Positions 7,216-13,651 of a stretch of DNA of 14,746 nt are shown piece after piece. The notes beneath the pieces were generated by a model. It had not been told where the DNA came from. It made no database searches and worked only from the letters and a program-made list of their open reading frames with translations. Position numbers and translations under genes: made by a program. Each line of letters opens with the position of its first letter. Positions within the stretch are counted from its first letter, which is position 1. The stretch comes from Desulfobacterales bacterium (GTDB taxonomy: Bacteria > Desulfobacterota > Syntrophobacteria > B119-G9), in assembly GCA_026992215.1 (NCBI GenBank), contig JALXAI010000394.1, forward strand, positions 1-14,746. The letters run 5' to 3'.

Positions 7216-7230
7216 TGGCATGAAAATTGA
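7216..7230 (+). promoter_or_regulatory. Sigma-54-like promoter before fimT-B
   Basis: TGGCATGAAAATTGA matches the -24/-12 pattern TGGCAYR-N4-TTGC, with GG at 7217-7218 and the exact ten-base gap to the -12 dinucleotide. The one departure is GA instead of GC at -12. Transcription would begin near 7241-7243, about 32 bases before the fimT-B ATG, an ideal leader length. Sigma-54 with PilR drives pilin genes in Pseudomonas and Geobacter, so the site makes sense, but the imperfect -12 leaves it unproven. Confidence 0.42.
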
Positions 7231-7274
7231 TCTATTTCCTTTCACCGGGCAGAAGAATCAGAGGTTAGGGAAAC

Positions 7275-7886
7275 ATGAGTGTTTCGAGACTAGCTAAAGA
7301 TCATTTCATGAAGTTCGTGTGGCTTTCCGAGAGTGGAATAACCCTGGTAGAAGTAATTATAGTATTTGGTTTACTTGCCGTCATAGCCACCTTCGCCTAC
7401 CCGAATTTCAAGAACTGGTTGCCGGACTACAGGCTTAAAGGAGCTGCGAGGGACCTCTATTCCAACATGCAGCTGGTTCGGATGAATGCCGTTAAACAGA
7501 ACAAGAACTGGGCTATCGTGTTCGACGTAGCCAACAATAAGTACTATTTGTGTTCAGATTCCGGCCCGGACGGAAAGTGGAGCAACATATCGGACAATAC
7601 GGTTTTTCAAACCATCAACCTGAGCAATTACGAAAGCGGCATATCTTACGGTCACGGAAACGCCACCACCAATGCTACTGCTTCGGGAGGTACGTTTCCG
7701 CCTGATGATGTCAGTTTCAACAATGGAACGGGAGATCCGAACGTGGCGGTATTTACTCCCAAAGGATTTTGCGTGGGAGGAGGTTACTGCTATCTGTCCA
7801 ATGTCAACAATACTGCTTACGCGGTGGGAGCACAAACTTCAGGGGTAATAGTACTGAAAAGATGGAACGGTACAACATGGAATTAG
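7275..7886 (+). CDS. fimT: Minor pilin, GspH/FimT family (cluster B)
   Basis: Intact GspH/FimT-type pseudopilin of 203 aa and first gene of cluster B. The leader is 21 residues long, ending SESG, and is cut before ITLVEVIIVFGLLAVIATFA, so Ile replaces the usual Phe at mature position 1 while Glu5 is kept. The globular part carries WAIVFD, ANNKYYLCS, GISYGHGNAT, VFTPKG and GGYCYL, all shared with the truncated cluster A copy; the three cysteines leave one possible disulphide and one spare. ATG 7275 was chosen because AGGTTAGGG lies just upstream. ATG 7308 would give a shorter leader but has no ribosome site. It overlaps pilW-B by ten bases. Likely role: tip-complex subunit. The sigma-54-like site 45 bases upstream suggests PilR-type control. 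Confidence 0.92.
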   Translation: MSVSRLAKDHFMKFVWLSESGITLVEVIIVFGLLAVIATFAYPNFKNWLPDYRLKGAARDLYSNMQLVRMNAVKQNKNWAIVFDVANNKYYLCSDSGPDGKWSNISDNTVFQTINLSNYESGISYGHGNATTNATASGGTFPPDDVSFNNGTGDPNVAVFTPKGFCVGGGYCYLSNVNNTAYAVGAQTSGVIVLKRWNGTTWN

Positions 7887-8572
7887 GGCACAAGAATAAG
7901 TTTGAATACTCGATTACGGGTTTGAACTCTGATGTCAGGGGATTTTCGCTGGTCGAAATACTTGTAACCCTGGTGATTATAGGCATAATTTCAGCCGCGA
8001 TCTATGTGGCTTTTCAGAGTCAACAGAAGAGCTATCTGGTTCAGAACCAGGTGGCGGAAATGCAGCAAAACCTGAGAGCTGCCCTGGATATCATGACAAG
8101 GGAGATCAGGATGGCGGGGTACGATCCCCAGGAATCGGGCAGGTTTGGCATTATATCAGCCACCGCTTCGTCTTTTAACTTCACGGCAGACATTGGTAGT
8201 GGCGGCAATAATGACAACGGAACCCTGGATGGCAATGAGACCTTTTTGTATGAACTCTACGATAGCGATGGAGACGGCGTCAGGGATGCTTTGCGAAGAA
8301 CTCCGGGCGGTTCCGCCGTAGCAAATAATATTTATAACCTTGAATTTTACTACACCCTTGACGACGGGAGTCAAACTCTTGCACCTGCCGATCCAAGCAA
8401 AATCAGGATAGTGGAAATAAGCCTTCTTGTCAGGTCGTCGAAACCGGACAGGGACTACACCGATACGCAGACCTACACCACTGCCTCGGGAGCTTCGTGG
8501 GGTCCGTTTAACGATCATTATCGACGACGCTTGATAACCTTTTCGGTACAATGCAGGAATCTGGGGTATTAG
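7877..8572 (+). CDS. pilW: Minor pilin PilW (cluster B)
   Basis: PilW-type minor pilin of 231 aa. A rather long leader (MELGHKNKFEYSITGLNSDV, then RG) precedes the cut before FSLVEILVTLVIIGIISAAI, with Glu5 present. The PilW signature VAEMQQNLRAALDIMTREIR and GYDPQ follows. ATG 7877 is preferred: GGAACGG lies about seven bases upstream and it overlaps the end of fimT-B by ten bases, suggesting coupled translation. ATG 7862 is a possible alternative. One acidic loop, DSDGDGVRD, is kept near the middle, but the 45-residue multi-loop insertion of PilW-A is absent; here the chain passes straight from NLEFYYTLDDG to the VEISLLVRS strand. It is a clear paralogue of the gene at 511-1284. Confidence 0.93.
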   Translation: MELGHKNKFEYSITGLNSDVRGFSLVEILVTLVIIGIISAAIYVAFQSQQKSYLVQNQVAEMQQNLRAALDIMTREIRMAGYDPQESGRFGIISATASSFNFTADIGSGGNNDNGTLDGNETFLYELYDSDGDGVRDALRRTPGGSAVANNIYNLEFYYTLDDGSQTLAPADPSKIRIVEISLLVRSSKPDRDYTDTQTYTTASGASWGPFNDHYRRRLITFSVQCRNLGY

Positions 8573-8574
8573 CA

Positions 8575-9039
8575 ATGAAGAACGAAAACGGATTCACGTT
8601 ACTGGAAGTATTGATAGCAACTTTAATTTTCGTTTTTGGGATCCTGGTTGTGGGAAACATGCAGATCACTTCAATACAGGGAAATTCTTTTGCAAACAGC
8701 CTGACCGAGGCGTCCACCGTTGCCCAGGACCAGATCGAAACCCTGCTTAATTCTTCTTATTCCAGCACGGCCCTTAGTGATACTGATAGTGATGGAACTA
8801 ACCAGGACACGGACGGTGACGGGATAGATGACCAGGGAACAGACCGTCAGTTCGGGCTCAATGACAATACGACGCTTACTGCCGACCATTACACCGTAAA
8901 CGGGCGCTACACCATATACTGGAACGTAGCGGTGGATCATCCCGTGTCTGGCACCAAAACGATCAGGTTGATTGTTACCTGGAATGAAAGAGGCAACCAG
9001 AAACAGGTTGTTTTCGACATCGTGAAACCAAATGTTTGA
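8575..9039 (+). CDS. pilV: Minor pilin PilV (cluster B) with calcium-loop insertion
   Basis: PilV-type minor pilin of 154 aa, beginning two bases after the pilW-B stop. The short leader MKNENG is cut before FTLLEVLIATLIFVFGILVV, with Glu5. A VAQDQIETLL helix and the C-terminal VTWNERG motif parallel PilV-A. Residues 69-90 (bases 8779-8844) are an acidic insertion, DTDSDGTNQDTDGDGIDDQG, that PilV-A lacks; it holds overlapping DxDxDG loops of the thrombospondin-3 or EF-hand kind and probably binds calcium. ATG 8575 was chosen because the alternative upstream start (8551) would put eight extra residues before a perfect leader and overlap pilW. TGGGG about ten bases upstream can serve as ribosome site. 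Confidence 0.92.
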   Translation: MKNENGFTLLEVLIATLIFVFGILVVGNMQITSIQGNSFANSLTEASTVAQDQIETLLNSSYSSTALSDTDSDGTNQDTDGDGIDDQGTDRQFGLNDNTTLTADHYTVNGRYTIYWNVAVDHPVSGTKTIRLIVTWNERGNQKQVVFDIVKPNV

Positions 9040-9083
9040 TGTTCAGCTTGCAAAATTGGGAGGCAATTCGGGGAGGAATAGCC

Positions 9084-9575
9084 ATGTATAAATTAATCGA
9101 CGAGAAGGGTTCAATACTTGTTATAGCCGTTTTTATACTACTGTTACTTACCATGATAGGTATTTATGCCACGAATACGAGTACCCTGGAACTTATGATA
9201 AGCGGGAATGACAAGGTGAGCAAAAGAAATCTGTACAAGGCGGAGTCAAGTGCTTACGTCGGAGCAAGCACGATAGATGCTTTTGCTTATAAGCCGAATA
9301 CAAATACTTATGGCTGGTTTCACCCCAAGAGTAGCCCTGCCGATCCGACGGATTCGAATACATGGAATGACAGCAATTCGCAAAGTATTCCGGCCCTGGG
9401 AAATGCAAGATTCGTAGTTAACGACGGGGGCAAGTACATCCCGAAAGATGCTTCTCTTGTCATAAAGCCCACTTATGGATCTTCACAAATAAATGTTTTT
9501 CACATAAGCGGAAAATATGTGGAGAACGGCGGAGAAAGTATCGTGAGTATCGGGCTGAAAAAGAGATACTACTAG
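9084..9575 (+). CDS. pilX: Minor pilin PilX (cluster B)
   Basis: PilX-family minor pilin of 163 aa. The leader MYKLIDEKG is followed by SILVIAVFILLLLTMIGIYA, then TNTSTLELMISGNDKVSKRN and LYKAESSAYVG, which aligns with PilX-A throughout the N-terminal third. As in PilX-A, the Glu5 of ordinary pilins is missing, consistent with a terminal place in the fibre as for GspK. The start is set by an excellent GGGGAGGAA seven bases upstream of ATG 9084. The C-terminal part is unlike PilX-A and is the fastest-changing of the pilin regions, as expected for a surface close to PilY1. No cysteines were seen. It lies 44 bases after pilV-B and 53 before pilY1-B. Confidence 0.88.
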   Translation: MYKLIDEKGSILVIAVFILLLLTMIGIYATNTSTLELMISGNDKVSKRNLYKAESSAYVGASTIDAFAYKPNTNTYGWFHPKSSPADPTDSNTWNDSNSQSIPALGNARFVVNDGGKYIPKDASLVIKPTYGSSQINVFHISGKYVENGGESIVSIGLKKRYY

Positions 9576-9628
9576 GTAACCATGGAATAAACATATTGCA
9601 GGATTCCTGATCTGGAGGGAACTGAGTG

Positions 9629-12600
9629 ATGAAAAGAAATATATATATGATTGGAACGATATTATTATTTTTACTGGTATTTTTAAGCAATATTGCCCTG
9701 GCTCTCGAGACCATGCCCAACGAGCCTTTGATTACCACCATCCATCATGCTCCCGCTAACATCCACTTTGTCATGGATGATTCGGGAAGCATGGACTGGG
9801 AATTCATGACCACGGACTCCGATGGACTCTATTATGCCAGCGGGTGGCGATACTACGTGTACTATGAAAACAGTTACGGATATTATGATAACGTTGACAA
9901 TAACTATTCTTCTTACCATGTTGCACCGAAAGATCACTGGAAACCAAGGTACCACGGCTACAACAGGTTGTTTTACAATCCTGCCGTTACTTATACTCCC
10001 TGGAAAGGAAAGGATATAAACGGGGATGATTACGGTGATATTGATCCAACCAGCGCTCCCTCTGATCCGTACAGACCAACATCTTACACCCGCAACCTGA
10101 CTATTGGTGAAAACGCCTCCTGGTGGGTATGGTACGATGCCAACGGAAACGGTGACAAGGATCCGAACGAAATGTACAAGGTGGTTCTTTCGGGCAGCGG
10201 GAGTGCGACCACGGTGTCGTATTACCGCTGGGACCAGGACCCTGATTCTTACCTCCAGGTGGCCTCGTCTCACCTGCACTCCGTATCATCACCACCCGAT
10301 GCCGTAAAGATAACAAGAACTCCGGAAGAGGAGTTGCAGAATTTCGCAAACTGGTACTCTTATTACCGACGTCGTGAGTACGTGGCCAAGGCAGCCGTTG
10401 GCAAAGTTATAGATCAGATGAACGGCGTAAAAATTGGGATATCTTCAATAAATGACAGGATATCTTTTCAGGACAACCTCTACGTGGATACGTCCAGTAC
10501 CGGAGAAGCCAACAGGGCAACGTTGTTCACGAAGCTATACTCTTACAGCTCGTCCGGATACACACCGCTGAGAAGCGGTCTTAATCGGATTGGAGAATAC
10601 CTGATGGGAGACCTCTCGGGACATCCTTCGCCCATAGCGTCTGAAGAAGACGGCGGCGCATGCCAGAGAAATTTTACCATTGCCATGACTGACGGGTATT
10701 ACAACGGGTATTTTTACGGAGCGGGTAATGTTGACGGTGGAGAAGAAGGAGACTTCGGACATCCGGGATATGCGGGAGAAAAACCTTATACCGATTCTTA
10801 TAGTAATACCCTGGCTGACATTGCCATGAAATACTGGCTCCAGGATCTGTCATCATCTCTACCGGACGAAATACCCGAATTGCCCAATGATCCTGCAACA
10901 TGGCAGCATATGGTCACCTATACCGTGGCTTTTGGAGTAACCGGCACCCTTGATCCGAATCAGGATCCTGACGACGTAACGTGGCCGAATCCCAACTCTG
11001 GCAACGCACAGAAAATAGACGATCTGTGGCATGCGGCGGTAAACGGTCACGGTATGTTTTTGAGCGCCCAAAACCCGCAACAGCTAATTAACTCTCTATC
11101 CAGCATAATGGAAGATATTGAGAAACACTTCGGTTCCAGCGCATCAGTGGCCTTAAATAGTGGCAAGATTACCGATAATTTCAGGCTGTATCAATCGCTC
11201 TACAACACCGACGGGTGGTGGGGAGACGTGAGAGCGTACGAAATCGACGAAAATCAGCAGGTGGATCGAGAACATCCACTGTGGGAGGCAAATGAGCTTC
11301 TGGATGATAAAGATTGGGATGCCGACAGGAAGATAATAACTTTCAACGGATCCAGCGGAATTCCCTTCCGATGGTCTGACCTTACCACTGCTCAGAAATC
11401 GTACCTGAACAATGACCAGAATCTTTTGAACTATTTGAGAGGAGACCGGTCCAACGAAGGCACTGGTACGAGCGACTTTAGAAGGAGAGTTTATGTCCTT
11501 GGGGATATAGTTCACTCTTCGCCGGCATTTGTGGCTGCCCCCAAGTATATTTACGAAGAAAACGGGTATGCCTATTTCAGGGACAACTACGCAACGAGAA
11601 CACCGCTTCTTTACGTGGGATCCAACGACGGGATGCTACATGCTTTCAGGGCCAGCGACGGGGAGGAAGTATTCGCGTATGTTCCGAATCTCGTTTTTTC
11701 CAAGCTGGCAGATCTTGCTGATAAAAACTACCAGCATCAGTTCTACGTTGATGGTACTCCGACGGTAGCGGACGTCTACGACTCGACAAGTACTGCGAGT
11801 CCAAGCTGGCGAAAGTGGAAAACCATCCTCGTGTGTGGTCTCAAGTACGGAGGGCAGGGATATTTCGCCCTTGACGTTACCGAACCACCCGAGGCCTCGG
11901 ACTCGGAATCAACCATTGCTTCCAAGGTCCTGTGGGAGTTCAGCGACGCTGACGACGCAGATCTCGGGTATTCCTTTAGCACTCCAATCATCGCACCCGT
12001 GAAAGGAAGCAGCTACAGTAGCACGGCACCGCTGCAAAATGCCAGGTGGGTGGTCATTTTTGGAAACGGGTACAACAACAGTGAGGCGGACGGACATGCC
12101 AGCACCACCGGGCATGCCTGCCTGTATATACTTGACGCCATGACAGGGACTCTGCTCAAGAAAATTGATACCGGAGTGGGTTCAACAACCAATCCCAATG
12201 GCCTTGCCTCTCCGGCAGTGGTAGATGTTGACGGTGATTTCCTGGCTGACTATGTCTATGCCGGAGATCTTCAGGGGAATTTGTGGAAATTTGACCTTAC
12301 AAGTACCAGTATAAGTAACTGGGACGTGGCATACCATGATGACGATGGTAATCCTGAGCCCCTTTTTCAGGCCACTGATCCCGACGGAAATCCTCAACCC
12401 ATTACCGTGATGCCGGAAGTTACTCTCCACCCGGAACATTCGAAGATAGGATTCGTAAGAGACCACCTCGGAAACCTCACGGTTGATTTTCTCAATACCT
12501 ACATGGTCTACTTCGGAACAGGCAGATACATTTACGAAACCGATATAAACGATACCCAAATTCAGACTTTCTACGGAATATGGGACAGGGGAGAAAGCCT

Positions 12601-13177
12601 TGGAACATTTGATAGATCAAGCAATACTCCTCTTCTTCTACAACAAACAATAACCGTGGATTCGACAAGCTTTGCCACGCCCGTGCGGATTGTTTCGGAT
12701 AACCGGATCTCGTGGTACATCACGAACGAAGACGGAGACCCCGTAATTCACCACCTAGGATGGTACGAGGATCTCAGCGTAAATGGTGTGGCTGAAGGCG
12801 AGAGGGTTGTTGATGATCCGATTGTCAGGCATGGAAGGGTCATCTATGTGACCTTTATTCCAACGGACAACCCCTGTGCCTATGGAGGTGAAAGCTGGTT
12901 AATGGAAGTAGACTATGAAAATGGAGGAATGTTGAGTACCACGGTTCTCGATCTTAACGGCGATGATGTAATTGATGAAAATGACAGAACGAACAGCGGA
13001 GAAGCACCGTCAGGCATATATCTCGGTGGCGGTAAATCATCAACACCCGTTGTGGCAGATATAGATAAAGAAAAGGAAGCAAAATTCATCAGTAAAACAA
13101 GTGGTGTAACAGAGACTGTCAAGGAAAAAGGAGGAAGCTCCGATACCGGGATTTTCTACTGGGAAGAAGTGTTTTAA
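9629..13177 (+). CDS. pilY1: PilY1-type pilus tip protein (cluster B), 1182 aa
   Basis: PilY1 of normal length for the family, exported and expected at the pilus tip. Residues 1-26 are a signal peptide. A von Willebrand A domain starts at HFVMDDSGSM (metal site D50-x-S52-x-S54), with Thr312 in YTPLRSG and Asp355 in AMTDGYY, then a VTYTVAFGV strand. Acidic loops DINGDDYGD (129-137) and DANGNGDKD (170-178) lie in the N-terminal half. The C-terminal beta-propeller region has VLGDIVHSSPAFV, YVGSNDGMLHAFRA (near 663-675) and YAGDLQGNLWKFDL. Directly before the last motif is the canonical PilY1 calcium loop DVDGDFLAD (D866, D868, D870, D874). Another acidic loop, DLNGDDVID, sits close to the end. 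The chain ends YWEEVF. GGAGGG precedes the start; GTG 9626 is an equally possible start one codon earlier. The N-terminal half shows little resemblance to PilY1-A, whereas the C-terminal half is clearly related. Confidence 0.95.
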   Translation: MKRNIYMIGTILLFLLVFLSNIALALETMPNEPLITTIHHAPANIHFVMDDSGSMDWEFMTTDSDGLYYASGWRYYVYYENSYGYYDNVDNNYSSYHVAPKDHWKPRYHGYNRLFYNPAVTYTPWKGKDINGDDYGDIDPTSAPSDPYRPTSYTRNLTIGENASWWVWYDANGNGDKDPNEMYKVVLSGSGSATTVSYYRWDQDPDSYLQVASSHLHSVSSPPDAVKITRTPEEELQNFANWYSYYRRREYVAKAAVGKVIDQMNGVKIGISSINDRISFQDNLYVDTSSTGEANRATLFTKLYSYSSSGYTPLRSGLNRIGEYLMGDLSGHPSPIASEEDGGACQRNFTIAMTDGYYNGYFYGAGNVDGGEEGDFGHPGYAGEKPYTDSYSNTLADIAMKYWLQDLSSSLPDEIPELPNDPATWQHMVTYTVAFGVTGTLDPNQDPDDVTWPNPNSGNAQKIDDLWHAAVNGHGMFLSAQNPQQLINSLSSIMEDIEKHFGSSASVALNSGKITDNFRLYQSLYNTDGWWGDVRAYEIDENQQVDREHPLWEANELLDDKDWDADRKIITFNGSSGIPFRWSDLTTAQKSYLNNDQNLLNYLRGDRSNEGTGTSDFRRRVYVLGDIVHSSPAFVAAPKYIYEENGYAYFRDNYATRTPLLYVGSNDGMLHAFRASDGEEVFAYVPNLVFSKLADLADKNYQHQFYVDGTPTVADVYDSTSTASPSWRKWKTILVCGLKYGGQGYFALDVTEPPEASDSESTIASKVLWEFSDADDADLGYSFSTPIIAPVKGSSYSSTAPLQNARWVVIFGNGYNNSEADGHASTTGHACLYILDAMTGTLLKKIDTGVGSTTNPNGLASPAVVDVDGDFLADYVYAGDLQGNLWKFDLTSTSISNWDVAYHDDDGNPEPLFQATDPDGNPQPITVMPEVTLHPEHSKIGFVRDHLGNLTVDFLNTYMVYFGTGRYIYETDINDTQIQTFYGIWDRGESLGTFDRSSNTPLLLQQTITVDSTSFATPVRIVSDNRISWYITNEDGDPVIHHLGWYEDLSVNGVAEGERVVDDPIVRHGRVIYVTFIPTDNPCAYGGESWLMEVDYENGGMLSTTVLDLNGDDVIDENDRTNSGEAPSGIYLGGGKSSTPVVADIDKEKEAKFISKTSGVTETVKEKGGSSDTGIFYWEEVF
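12224..12250 (+). other. Canonical PilY1 calcium-binding loop (cluster B)
   Basis: The codons give DVDGDFLAD, fitting the nine-residue D-x-D-x-D-x-x-x-D loop, immediately ahead of YAGDLQGNLWKFDL. In Pseudomonas PilY1 the equivalent loop binds calcium and controls pilus extension and retraction. The corresponding place in PilY1-A (about 6004-6030) reads SSSVYGNIE and has lost all but one acidic residue. Confidence 0.85.
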
Positions 13178-13223
13178 ACTAGGAAAGAAGCCGGAGAAAA
13201 AAATGGTTCAGAAGGAAATAATT

Positions 13224-13607
13224 ATGAGAAAAAACAGATTTTGTGCAGCAACCTCAGTAGTTTTATTTGTTTTGGTTCTGATGGCGGGAATCGGTTTTGC
13301 GCAAAACAACTCGCCGAACGCTGAGTCCGGAACCATTTTATACAGCAGTTCGCTGCTCGATCAAATAATTGAAATTGGCCGTGTGGACAGGTTTTTCCCC
13401 GGGAAATACATCATCATGGACGATATCCTGATCCGCATCCCTCCAGACGTTCCTATCTTTAATGATGGTGGCAAAAGGCTTGGAACAATTGTTCCCGGAT
13501 CCATCGCAGGGATTGCCCGAGAACCCGAAACGAACAAGATAGTTGCTATCATCAAGCTTTCGAGAAAAACTTTCAATGAGCTGGTAAAAAAGCGAGAGGG
13601 TAAATAG
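13224..13607 (+). CDS. Small exported protein after pilY1-B, PilY2-like
   Basis: A 127-aa protein with a clear signal peptide (MRKNRF, then a hydrophobic run ending GIGFA before QNN) and no lipobox. The mature part has a disordered stretch, then a small beta-rich region: IIEIGRVDRFFPGKYIIMDD, IRIPPDVPIFNDGGKRLG, GSIAGIAREPETNKIVAIIKL. This layout (a residue such as Val-Asp starting a strand, a DD turn, a 'pre-set value' strand, a 'pass through G' strand) recalls PilY2, which follows pilY1 in Pseudomonas, but the match is by position and build, not by strong sequence identity. It starts 46 bases after pilY1-B with no terminator between, so it is probably co-transcribed. ATG 13224 with AGAAGGA is preferred; ATG 13203 would put seven extra residues before the signal peptide. 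Cluster A has no counterpart. A periplasmic accessory to PilY1 is my guess. Confidence 0.8.
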   Translation: MRKNRFCAATSVVLFVLVLMAGIGFAQNNSPNAESGTILYSSSLLDQIIEIGRVDRFFPGKYIIMDDILIRIPPDVPIFNDGGKRLGTIVPGSIAGIAREPETNKIVAIIKLSRKTFNELVKKREGK

Positions 13608-13619
13608 ACAGTTTTCGGG

Positions 13620-13645
13620 GCGCCCCGACGGCAACGTCGGGGCGC
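13620..13645. terminator. Strong GC hairpin between convergent genes
   Basis: GCGCCCCGACG (13620-13630) pairs perfectly with CGTCGGGGCGC (13635-13645) across a GCAA tetraloop, an 11-pair stem with a very stable GNRA cap. It lies between the stops at 13607 and 13652. On the + strand a run of T occurs from 13660 on, 14 bases past the stem, so termination there is plausible; on the - strand the downstream sequence has only a few T. It most likely serves both genes. Confidence 0.75.
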
Positions 13646-13651
13646 GAGATC

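Larger units (their letters stand above)
6697..7274. other. 578-bp gene-free spacer between the two pilus clusters
   Basis: I see no credible gene here. The open frames on the - strand lack family resemblance and run into the sense strand of pilY1-A. The spacer contains a terminator-like hairpin at 6716-6759, further inverted repeats at 6853-6872 and 6927-6953, an A7/T7-flanked motif at 7053-7082, a small hairpin pair at 7130-7167, a weak sigma-70-like promoter at 7081-7109 and a sigma-54-like site at 7216-7230. The density of inverted repeats suggests regulatory function, a decayed mobile sequence, or both. Confidence 0.7.

Noticed and set aside
6697..7274. c-di-GMP (GEMM) riboswitch upstream of cluster B
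   Set aside because: I looked for the conserved GCAAAGCC-type core and the receptor segment and found neither.
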